From an uncultured Bacteroidales bacterium (GTDB taxonomy: Bacteria; Bacteroidota; Bacteroidia; Bacteroidales; CAIWKO01), in NCBI GenBank assembly GCA_903913285.1, contig CAIWKO010000050.1, forward strand, positions 1-34,651: DNA of 34,651 nucleotides, written 5' to 3'. The notes under the pieces are model-generated. The model was not told the origin of the DNA. It did no database searches and worked only from the letters and a program-made list of their open reading frames with translations. Position numbers and translations under genes: made by a program. This document shows, in pieces, positions 25,016 through 32,255 of this stretch. Position 1 is the stretch's first letter. The number at the start of each line of letters is the position of its first letter.

Positions 25016-25972
25016 CTACAATGAATCTATCAGCTTGATGAGTGCTTCTCTCACCGTAGGGAACATAGTTCCTACCCGGGGATCCATAATATCGCCTCCA
25101 AACCCGTTTTCTTTTGTCGATGCGGTTTCTTTTATCTGTATGAGTTGTTCTTTTAGTTCGGTAGGCTTAAATTCCGAAAGACTCCAGATACAGATCACCT
25201 GAACAAAAATATCGTTTGTAGTATCGATTATCACCTTCATTAATTCCTGTTTACATATAGGTGTATTGTACGATATTAGTGCACGGGCAGCCGACACCTG
25301 ATTGTGAAAATTGCTACGGTCGTGGAAAAATGGCAGCAATTGGTCATAATATCCCGTTAGCCTCAAGTGATAGATGCATTCCAGTGCCACATGCTGTGCA
25401 AAAAAGGTTTCAACCTCGTCCTTCGCGAAACCTGAAGGTTTAAGTTTGATATATTTGTCGATATAATCGGTAATAGCTTGTTTATTGTAGGGTAGCTTGT
25501 GGTAGTTGTTGAATATGGCGGTCATGGTGAGTTCATAATCGTCAACCGGCACCAGTGCCTGATGATAGCTGTGACGATAAGTGGCATACACCTTTCCAGC
25601 TTTGATTTTTGCATAGCCCGCGGTAGGAGTGGCCATGCAATAGTGCCCTTCTGCATTTTTTTTGATAAAGAAATAACATTTCTTGATGTCTTGTGGAAAA
25701 TCAAATTCATCGTAGCGGCCCGAATACGATCCGAAACTCAAAAGGTAATAATCCGTAATCGACAGGCTGCCTTTCAGCTCTGGTCCGCCAAGAGTTTTTA
25801 TTATTTCGATGGTGATGCCTTTTTTTTCTGTAGCCGACTTTACGTTTGCCAGCACAAAATAATCGGCATTTTTGATCACATCTTCCTGCCAGGGTTCGTC
25901 CCAGGTGGTTGCATAGGCGCAGGCTGTGAGCCATGCAAACACTAATGTTATGAAAAGTCTGCGGTGTATCAT
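25016..25972 (-). CDS. Exported hypothetical protein with HEAT-like C-terminus
   Basis: Not assigned to a family. The 318-residue product starts with signal peptide MIHRRLFITLVFAWLTACAY ending near YATT. The N-terminal domain (about 25-160) has mixed beta structure (DYFVLANVKSATEKKGITIE, GTVE-like strands, and a GSLSITDYYLLS segment). The last 110 residues are helical and HEAT-like (VSAARALISYNTPICKQELM, VQVICIWSLSEFKPTELKEQ). The ATG at 25972 is chosen; one at 25981 gives three extra residues. It stands alone on the minus strand, followed by nadE in the convergent direction. Confidence 0.65.
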   Translation of the reverse strand: MIHRRLFITLVFAWLTACAYATTWDEPWQEDVIKNADYFVLANVKSATEKKGITIEIIKTLGGPELKGSLSITDYYLLSFGSYSGRYDEFDFPQDIKKCYFFIKKNAEGHYCMATPTAGYAKIKAGKVYATYRHSYHQALVPVDDYELTMTAIFNNYHKLPYNKQAITDYIDKYIKLKPSGFAKDEVETFFAQHVALECIYHLRLTGYYDQLLPFFHDRSNFHNQVSAARALISYNTPICKQELMKVIIDTTNDIFVQVICIWSLSEFKPTELKEQLIQIKETASTKENGFGGDIMDPRVGTMFPTVREALIKLIDSL

Positions 25973-26028
25973 ATAATTCAATTTAACGGGTCATCATTTT
26001 TTACTAATAAAACTGTTTGGCACAGTCT

Positions 26029-26586
26029 TTAAAATAATTTTTTTCCAGCCTCACTGCTATTTATCAATTTGCCGAGCCTGCTCAGTTTCGTTGCTTCCTG
26101 CTTGGCGCTCATAACCCAATAGTAAGCGGTTTTTTGATACGAGGGTGCTTGCATTTTAAAAAACTCCCAAGCGGTTTTATGGGTTATAAATTCCTTTTCC
26201 AACTCGTCCGCTAATCTTTCGGGCTTGTTTTCATAACTGTAAATTTTCGACTTGTCTTCTTTCCGTTTGTTATAAATATCAAGCCCTGCCGGGTGCATAA
26301 GACTCTGTTGTGTCAACGCTTCTATCTTTTTTATGTTCACGGCGCTCCAAGTGCTGTTCGCCTTACGGGGTGTGAACCTGATGCAATAAGTATCGTCGCC
26401 GAACGATTTGCGGATGCCGTCTATCCAACCAAAACAAAGCGCTTCATCAACCGATTCCGACCAGGTCATACTCGGTTTTCCGCTGCTAATTTTATAAAAG
26501 CCAACCAGCAACTCAGTTTCAGTAGTGTGATTTTTTTTCAACCACTTTCTAAAATCAGATTGTTTTTCGAAAAATATCGGTGTCAT
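26029..26586 (-). CDS. YdeI/OmpD-associated-family protein, copy 1
   Basis: A 185-residue protein of the YdeI or OmpD-associated family. The conserved N-terminal module covers about 10-75 (ELLVGFYKISSGKPSMTWSE then SVDEALCFGWIDGIRKSFGD), followed by FTPRKANSTWSAVNIKKIE. The C-terminal helical segment is SAKQEATKLSRLGKLI. Some members protect against bacteriocins or antimicrobial peptides, but the mechanism is not established. A second copy at 29972-30529 is the same length and about 84% identical (30 differences), with divergence concentrated at the ends and around residues 130-150. Confidence 0.9.
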   Translation of the reverse strand: MTPIFFEKQSDFRKWLKKNHTTETELLVGFYKISSGKPSMTWSESVDEALCFGWIDGIRKSFGDDTYCIRFTPRKANSTWSAVNIKKIEALTQQSLMHPAGLDIYNKRKEDKSKIYSYENKPERLADELEKEFITHKTAWEFFKMQAPSYQKTAYYWVMSAKQEATKLSRLGKLINSSEAGKKLF

Positions 26587-26881
26587 GCTGTTTTAGTATA
26601 TTGAAATAACTGAAAATAATTTATTGTACAGGCCTTTAATGAGTGGTATTTGTTGGTTGTTTACTACCACAAATATAATAATTTTTTATCCGGTGGGAAT
26701 TTAATTATTCGTAAAAATGATTTGCTATTCAAGTCTGCTAAACTATGAGTAGTAGGATAATATTAATGTAGAATGATAAAAAATCAATCAAAAAAAGACG
26801 AAAGTTAAGTTTTTATGGTCATTTGGGAACAGTATATAAGAATATCTAAACATTATTTGATTTTATTTGATTTTTATTTTT

Positions 26882-26921
26882 TACTTTTGGTTCAATAAAT
26901 GAAAGTACGAAAGTAATTTTG
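26882..26921 (+). promoter_or_regulatory. Promoter(s) of the CMP-sugar synthetase gene
   Basis: Two TAnnTTTG boxes lie in tandem: TACTTTTG at 26882-26889, preceded by TTTG 22 bases upstream, and TAATTTTG at 26914-26921. Either would give a leader of about 120-150 bases. The second abuts an 18-bp palindrome. Confidence 0.45.
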
Positions 26922-26939
26922 AGAATAATTAATTATTCT
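26922..26939. promoter_or_regulatory. 18-bp perfect palindrome, possible operator
   Basis: AGAATAATTAATTATTCT is exactly self-complementary and starts right after the TAATTTTG box, over the expected transcription start. GAGAATAAT here and ATTATTCTC at 26969-26977 also form a wider inverted repeat. It could be a repressor site or an RNA hairpin. Confidence 0.4.
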
Positions 26940-27042
26940 TTGTGTTGAATCTTAATTCCAACAAATAGATTATTCTCACAACTCAAACTTTGTTATTTTA
27001 CATTTTGAGAGTTAATGAAACATTGAAGAATCATCTAAATAA

Positions 27043-27741
27043 ATGTTTATGAGATCAGTCACCGCAATAATACCTATCAAACAAAAATCAGAGAGGGTAG
27101 AAAATAAAAATTTCAGAGATTTTGCCGGGCAACCATTATTCAATCATGTAATACTTAAACTTCAGGAATGCAACATGATCGATAAAATCATTATTAATAC
27201 TGATTGCCATGGGTTTGATCAAAGAATACCTTCAGGCTGTACAAAAGTTGAAGTGCAGCAACGTCCCGACTTCCTCCTGGGGCATCATATATCGGGTAGC
27301 GATATCATAAAATACATTATAACAAAAACCGAAGGAGAACATTTTTTTCAGACGCATGTAACCAACCCGCTGCTTTCGATAAGCACAATTGAGAAAGCAA
27401 TTAATCTTTACTTTGACCAACTACCCGAATACGATTCGATGTTTTCGGTCGATAAAATACTGAAAAGAGTTTATTTGCCTGATGGAACACCTGTCAATCA
27501 CAAAAAAACAGAATCGCTGCAAACACAATACCTGGACCCGTTATATTCCGAAAATTCCAATTTCTTCATTTTCTCGAGAACGTCGTTCATTGAAAATAAT
27601 TTCAACAGAATAGGTCTGAAGCCTTTTATGTTTGAAATGAATTCAATTGAAAGCATCGATATTGACTACATCGAAGATTTTGTTCTGGCATCCTTGGTTT
27701 TCGAAAACAAAGACAAATTCAGGAATATTTGCTTTAATTAA
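27043..27741 (+). CDS. CMP-sugar synthetase-like cytidylyltransferase (NeuA/PseF family)
   Basis: A 232-residue nucleotidyltransferase with the CTP-binding signature AIIPIKQKSERVENKNF (residues 9-25). Later come TDCHGF, HVTNPLLS (the substrate loop) and a C-terminal ESIDIDYIEDFVLA segment typical of acylneuraminate cytidylyltransferases. It activates a nonulosonate-type or related sugar acid to its CMP form. It lacks the KdsB-type R-L-P-G-K start motif, so it is not an obvious CMP-Kdo synthetase, although waaA is its neighbour. The ATG at 27043 could be replaced by one at 27049. It converges with waaA at 27769. Confidence 0.8.
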   Translation: MFMRSVTAIIPIKQKSERVENKNFRDFAGQPLFNHVILKLQECNMIDKIIINTDCHGFDQRIPSGCTKVEVQQRPDFLLGHHISGSDIIKYIITKTEGEHFFQTHVTNPLLSISTIEKAINLYFDQLPEYDSMFSVDKILKRVYLPDGTPVNHKKTESLQTQYLDPLYSENSNFFIFSRTSFIENNFNRIGLKPFMFEMNSIESIDIDYIEDFVLASLVFENKDKFRNICFN

Positions 27742-27768
27742 ACAGGCATTGCATGGCCCTGATCGAAT

Positions 27769-29025
27769 TCAGGAAACCAGAACATTCAGCCTACCCGCAA
27801 GAATTAGGTTAATACGTTCGGTAGCTCCCGTTCTTTTATTTATCAGCTCTTTTATTTCGTGGTGAAATAATGTATCGTTTCTTTTGTCGTAAAAAAAGTT
27901 GATAGCGGTTTCAAGATCTTTAGCGTTATGATAAATTGCTGCAAAATTTCCGGAAATCAATTCAAGGGCTTCATCGTAGTTTCTATGATTCGGGCCGAAA
28001 ATAACCGGAATACCATAAACAGCAGCTTCCATAATATTATGTATGCCTTTTTTGCTGAAACCACCACCAATTATTGCCACATTTGCAAACCTGTAAAGTT
28101 GTGAAAGGATTCCAATGCGGTCGACATACATTATCTCGTGTTGATGAGGTTCATTAGTTCCTGATAACGACATAATCCGATCAGGATTGCGGTATACCGA
28201 TGCCTCGATCTTTTTCTTATTTATTTCATGAGGTGCAATGATCCATTTAATTGAATATTGCTTCAAATTGTTCATAGCTTTATATATGATCTTTTCTTCT
28301 TGTGCAGTAATACTCCCTGCAAGTATGCAAAAGGAATGTTCGATGAAATCGCTTATTCTTTTGTTTACATATTGTTGCCCGGAAACCTCCAAAATTCGGT
28401 CAATTCGTGTATTCCCTGAAAGTTTCAGATTTTGGTGTCCTATTAATTTAGAAAGTAAAGAAACAGTCCGTTCGTTTTGGCAAAATATCAGATCAAATGC
28501 CTTGAATGCTTTTGTAGCCATAGTTTTGAACGGCCAGGTAATAAATCTGCTATTCAGATCTAAGTTGAGTGAAATAAGATAGAAGGGTATTTTTTTCGAT
28601 TGGATTTCTCTGATATAATTTATCCAGATCTCGGAGCGGATAAAAAAAACAGCGCAAGGGTCAAGTATAGCAATGAATGCCTTTACATTTCTTTTAAAAT
28701 CATACGGCATGTACATTTTATGGTCGGCAAAAACATAATCTTTTAAATTTTCATACCCCGATGGAGAAGAGAAGGTTAGGATGATCTTGATAGAAGGGTA
28801 CTTTCTTTTACAGGATTCGATCACGGTGCGACCATCTTCAAATTCGCCCAAAGAAGAACAGTGAAACCAAATCCTTTTTTCTTTACTATTGGTTATTTCC
28901 AGAAGCTTTTGCTTCCACTTTCTCCTGCCTTTCACCCATTGCCGTGCTTTGTGCGAAAAAGGGTATGCCAAATGAATGCAAAACCAATACAAAAAGATGA
29001 AAAAATTATAGAAATGGCCTGTCAT
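27769..29025 (-). CDS. waaA: 3-deoxy-D-manno-octulosonic acid (Kdo) transferase
   Basis: A 418-residue WaaA/KdtA-type GT30 glycosyltransferase that adds Kdo to lipid A at the inner membrane. An N-terminal hydrophobic anchor (FFIFLYWFCIHLAYPF, residues 8-23) leads into the donor domain start WFHCSSLGEFEDGRTVIES, then MYMPYDFKRNVK and FIRSEIWINYI, equivalent to the TELWPN region. The C-terminal domain has IGGGFSKKGIHNIMEAAVYG and PVIFGPNH. It overlaps the end of the nitroreductase gene by one base (TAATG), suggesting coupled expression. The number of Kdo residues it adds cannot be predicted. Confidence 0.9.
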   Translation of the reverse strand: MTGHFYNFFIFLYWFCIHLAYPFSHKARQWVKGRRKWKQKLLEITNSKEKRIWFHCSSLGEFEDGRTVIESCKRKYPSIKIILTFSSPSGYENLKDYVFADHKMYMPYDFKRNVKAFIAILDPCAVFFIRSEIWINYIREIQSKKIPFYLISLNLDLNSRFITWPFKTMATKAFKAFDLIFCQNERTVSLLSKLIGHQNLKLSGNTRIDRILEVSGQQYVNKRISDFIEHSFCILAGSITAQEEKIIYKAMNNLKQYSIKWIIAPHEINKKKIEASVYRNPDRIMSLSGTNEPHQHEIMYVDRIGILSQLYRFANVAIIGGGFSKKGIHNIMEAAVYGIPVIFGPNHRNYDEALELISGNFAAIYHNAKDLETAINFFYDKRNDTLFHHEIKELINKRTGATERINLILAGRLNVLVS

Positions 29026-29885
29026 TATAAATCCATAAGGTTATTCCAACTAACACAATACTCATCAACTTCCGTTGAGGAAATGCCCATATTGCTTTGT
29101 ACCCACTTTCCTTTCAACCTCAATTCAAGGCAGGCAAGTTCAAAATGCGACATGGCGATGCCCATATCCACTTTCTGCAGGTCCACGTCTTTGCCAAATT
29201 TGCCGTAACCCGGCGTGCGCTTCAAATAAAAGTGAAATGCCTCAGGGGTTTTGCAAATGCGCCAGGGTTGCTTGTTCGATGCCGATGGTGCAAGCCTCAC
29301 CATTTCGAGCGGCACAGCGTAGTCGCCTGCATCGTCTTGAGTAATCGGTTTGGTAAATGTATCGTTAAAGAAAAGCGCCGACCATTCTTTTCGGCTGTCG
29401 GCCTTTGCTCCCCGGCGTATAAGGCGTTCTCTCCAGGGTGTGTTGTCGGTTGCAAATCCAACAGGGGTAACGGCAGGTATTATCATATTGATGCCGCCAT
29501 CCAGTATACCTGCGAAATCGCTGCGGCTGAATGTGCCGCCCAACCAGCAGCTTCCGAGATGTAGTGCTGTGAGGTGCAGCATGATGGTTTCAAGCAGATA
29601 TCCGTAATCCTCGTTGGCATGTTCACCCGGCTCCACCTGGCCTGCAATAAAGTAGTTCGCCCCCGAAATAAAACCGTAGGTTCCCAGCTTCACCTTATGG
29701 TTTTCGCGGGCAAGGCTTTTCTCTATCAGGCTGAACAGTATTCGGTTGCCAAAAGGTCCTGTGGTGATGCTTTGCAGCAGAGTGTTAATCTTTTCGGTGA
29801 GCGCGGTGTCGAAGTTAGTGGGTTTATAGCTTCTTCTCGAACGTCTTTCTTTTATCAGTTCTATCACTGAGGTTTCGAATTTCAT
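29025..29885 (-). CDS. Nitroreductase-family protein (TM1586-like)
   Basis: A 286-residue double-domain protein of the TM1586 nitroreductase family. The N-terminal ERRSRRSYKP is the usual FMN-contacting start. LGSCWLGGTFSRSDFAGIL and GFATDNTPWRERL follow, and the second half has VRLAPSASNKQPWRI. It probably binds FMN and reduces quinones or nitro compounds, but the natural substrate is unknown. It is translationally linked to waaA and precedes it. No functional link to lipopolysaccharide synthesis is known to me. Confidence 0.85.
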   Translation of the reverse strand: MKFETSVIELIKERRSRRSYKPTNFDTALTEKINTLLQSITTGPFGNRILFSLIEKSLARENHKVKLGTYGFISGANYFIAGQVEPGEHANEDYGYLLETIMLHLTALHLGSCWLGGTFSRSDFAGILDGGINMIIPAVTPVGFATDNTPWRERLIRRGAKADSRKEWSALFFNDTFTKPITQDDAGDYAVPLEMVRLAPSASNKQPWRICKTPEAFHFYLKRTPGYGKFGKDVDLQKVDMGIAMSHFELACLELRLKGKWVQSNMGISSTEVDEYCVSWNNLMDL

Positions 29886-29971
29886 GATCTAGGGGGTATG
29901 TTTTGTTGAGATATTTTGTGCGAAGTTCGGAAACTTTGCTGCAACCGGCAAAAAACTATGCAATATTTCCT

Positions 29972-30529
29972 TTAAAATAATTTTTTCCCTGCCTCACAAC
30001 TGTCTATCAATTTGCCGAGCCTGCTCAGTTTCGTTGCTTCCTGCTTGGCACTCATCACCCAATAGTACGCAGTTTTTCGATACGATTGTCCTTGCCCGAT
30101 AAAGAAATCCCACGCCGCCCGGTTTGTCCTGAATTGCTTTTCCAACTCGTCAGGTAGTCGTTCGGGCTTGTTTTCATAACTGTAAATTTTCAACTTGTCT
30201 TCTTTCCGTTTGTTAAAAATATCAAGCCCTGCAGGGTGCATGAGTCCCTGTTGCATCAATACTTCTATCTTTTTTAAATTCACGGCGCTCCAGGTGCTGT
30301 TGGGCTTTCGGGGTGTGAACCTGATGCAATAAGTATCGTCGCCGAACGATTTGCGGATGCCATCTATCCAACCAAAACAAAGCGCTTCGTCAACCGATTC
30401 CGACCAGGTCATACTCGGTTTTCCGCTGCTAATTTTATAAAAGCCAACCGGCAATTCAGTTTCGCCGGCGTGATTTTTTTCCAACCACTTTCTAAAATCT
30501 GTTCGGTTTTTAAAAAATTTGGGGGTCAT
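29972..30529 (-). CDS. YdeI/OmpD-associated-family protein, copy 2
   Basis: A 185-residue paralogue of the gene at 26029, same strand, same length, about 84% identical in protein. A 140-bp block (30310-30449) matches copy 1 at 26367-26506 with only two mismatches, whereas other parts diverge more. The core motif SGKPSMTWSESVDEALCFGW is unchanged. The two copies form direct repeats, with an offset of exactly 3,943 bp, around the cytidylyltransferase-waaA-nitroreductase segment. Role as for copy 1: possible protection against bacteriocin-like agents, unproven. Confidence 0.9.
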   Translation of the reverse strand: MTPKFFKNRTDFRKWLEKNHAGETELPVGFYKISSGKPSMTWSESVDEALCFGWIDGIRKSFGDDTYCIRFTPRKPNSTWSAVNLKKIEVLMQQGLMHPAGLDIFNKRKEDKLKIYSYENKPERLPDELEKQFRTNRAAWDFFIGQGQSYRKTAYYWVMSAKQEATKLSRLGKLIDSCEAGKKLF

Positions 30530-30636
30530 CGTCCTTTCGTTGCTTGTTGTTTTGTTCCTACAAATGTAATAAATTATTTTGCAAGATGCCTACTGCCCAC
30601 CTTTCACCTTTCTTCTTATCCTTTATTTATTATTTT

Positions 30637-30662
30637 GGCGTGCCCCTCCCTCGCGCGGGCGC
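30637..30662. repeat. GC-rich REP-like element at left edge of the AT-rich island
   Basis: GGCGTGCCCC followed by TCCCTCGCGCGGGCGC is a sharply GC-rich, partly palindromic motif (GCCC.../...GGGC) in otherwise AT-rich DNA. It resembles the short extragenic palindromes common in Bacteroidota. It marks the left edge of the low-GC island. Confidence 0.4.
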
Positions 30663-30755
30663 AAACAGCAGTTCAATAAATCCAGTTTGTATCGCCCTTC
30701 TAACTATCCAATAAAAAAAATCAAAATAATTCTTTTCTAATTATCAATTAAAATT

Positions 30756-30763
30756 TAGATTTG
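30756..30763 (+). promoter_or_regulatory. -7 box of the unknown gene/HNH operon
   Basis: TAGATTTG matches TAnnTTTG and lies 17 bases before the ATG at 30781. No TTG of suitable spacing is visible upstream. Confidence 0.35.
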
Positions 30764-30780
30764 TATAAAATATTATTGAA

Positions 30781-31482
30781 ATGAAGAGGGATATTAATGA
30801 TTACTTTACTTTCTTTCGACAAAAAAATGGTCGTATAAGAATTACTTTTAATGATCATAATATAATCAACATTTATAGGATTCTCCATGAAATTGGATAT
30901 CGAATCGGTAAATTGGACAATAAAAGAATTTATTTTCAAAGGGAAGGAAATATTTTGAAAGAAGTTCATAAATCGAATATCTTAAATGGCTTCTATTCAT
31001 TACTAAAAAACTTAGAATTTGCCAATATACCAGAAGATATTGATTATTCTGATATTATTAATTGCTATCTCCAGAAAGGCCCCATTCGTGAAAATAGATT
31101 ATTCTATTATTATTTGCATGATACTTTAACTGAAGATGAGAAACATCAATTCCGTTTGGAAACTGATGTCGATTACAAAAGTAAGTTTGAAATTCAACAA
31201 ATATTTTCCAAATTCAAGGAATGGTCTCTTAATACAATTATTGATAAAAATTCCACATTTGGTAAGGATGCTATTCTTCATTATAAAAAAATTGAAGGTA
31301 AAAAATATTTGTTATTTCATCACTTCGGTACAAAAAGAAAATTTGGTGATTATTTTATATGTTTGATTGCATACTACAATAACGAAAATGAAATTGGGAT
31401 TAAAAGACCAGTCGATCAAGAAGAAATAATCTGCAATTTTAATTTAAAAAGAGATTTCAATATTATTAAAGATTATTTATAA
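30781..31482 (+). CDS. Unknown protein of the AT-rich island, primase-associated-domain-like N-terminus
   Basis: A 233-residue protein I do not recognise. Its first 80 residues (DYFTFFRQKNGRIRITF, then IYFQREGNILKEVHKSNILN) recall the small N-terminal domain before phage/plasmid primase-helicase proteins, which has a similar Y-F-R...EGN(I/V)...EV pattern. The rest has no helicase motifs and is rich in Phe, Tyr and Lys. It may be a stand-alone version or remnant of such a protein. It lies 24 bp upstream of an HNH nuclease gene, so the two likely form an operon. Codon use is very AT-rich compared with the genes before 30.5 kb. Confidence 0.55.
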   Translation: MKRDINDYFTFFRQKNGRIRITFNDHNIINIYRILHEIGYRIGKLDNKRIYFQREGNILKEVHKSNILNGFYSLLKNLEFANIPEDIDYSDIINCYLQKGPIRENRLFYYYLHDTLTEDEKHQFRLETDVDYKSKFEIQQIFSKFKEWSLNTIIDKNSTFGKDAILHYKKIEGKKYLLFHHFGTKRKFGDYFICLIAYYNNENEIGIKRPVDQEEIICNFNLKRDFNIIKDYL

Positions 31483-31506
31483 TAATAAAAATACGAAAAA
31501 ATATTT

Positions 31507-32178
31507 ATGAATAAGAAAGAGTATTATTCAATTAGTGCTAAACAAAAGTTGCCTAATCGATGTCCAATATTAAATAATTGTGAACGAAGATTATTATCAA
31601 TCTATTTTTTGGGATTTTATGATTGTCATGATGGTAAGGATTTGCTCTCTTTTTTAATTAATAAAGGAGTTATTTCCAGAGAGAATGCCGAAAATATTAT
31701 TCCTGTTAGTGGAGAACAGCCAAATTTTATTGGAGGGAAGACATTAATTGCATATAACAATTTTTGTCCAGAAGTAAGTTTATTTGATAGCGATTATAGA
31801 TTTGGATTTATGAAAGAAATTGCCAGTGTTAAAGGTGAATGGGATGATTTCCGAAGCGAAAACAATAAATTTAAAAATTATGAATGCAGACATTTTTCGG
31901 AGTGTCCAGAATTTTGCACTATAAAATTTGACTCTGCAAAATCATTACAAAAGACAAATCCAAAAAATAAAAGAACTGGAATTTCTAAACAACTGAGATT
32001 TGAAGTTTTTCAAAGAGATGGCTTTACATGTAAGTATTGTGGAAGGTCACAAGAGGAAGGAGTAAAATTGCATGTTGATCATAAAAAGCCTATAGATGCT
32101 GGTGGTACTGATGAGTTCTCAAATTTAATTACTAGTTGTGAGGATTGTAATTTTGGGAAATCAAATAAAATCATTTAA
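31507..32178 (+). CDS. HNH endonuclease with Cys-rich N-terminal domain
   Basis: A 223-residue protein. The C-terminal HNH domain (about 162-223) has RFEVFQRDGFTCKYCGRSQE, then HVDHKKPIDAGGTDE with the catalytic-type DH at 191-192, and SCEDCNFGKSNK. Two CxxC pairs (175/178 and 211/214) should bind a structural zinc. The N-terminal 150 residues are not recognised. They hold extra Cys at 19, 25 and 40 and a C127-x5-C133-x3-C137 cluster that may bind a second metal. HNH nucleases of this kind occur in restriction, defence and mobile elements. It shares a probable operon with the unknown gene upstream. Confidence 0.85.
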   Translation: MNKKEYYSISAKQKLPNRCPILNNCERRLLSIYFLGFYDCHDGKDLLSFLINKGVISRENAENIIPVSGEQPNFIGGKTLIAYNNFCPEVSLFDSDYRFGFMKEIASVKGEWDDFRSENNKFKNYECRHFSECPEFCTIKFDSAKSLQKTNPKNKRTGISKQLRFEVFQRDGFTCKYCGRSQEEGVKLHVDHKKPIDAGGTDEFSNLITSCEDCNFGKSNKII

Positions 32179-32255
32179 TTTTTTGAAGGTGTTCTTTTTG
32201 TTTTTGATAAGAAAGATAATAATCACTCAAATTGTAAATCATAGAAACCTAAGAT

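Larger units (their letters stand above)
26587..27042. other. AT-rich regulatory gap with promoters and palindrome
   Basis: The 456-bp stretch has no gene. It contains TAnnTTTG boxes at 26882-26889 (TTTG 22 bases upstream) and 26914-26921, a perfect 18-bp palindrome at 26922-26939, and a long leader before the cytidylyltransferase start. A second inverted copy of part of that palindrome lies at 26969-26977. Confidence 0.6.
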
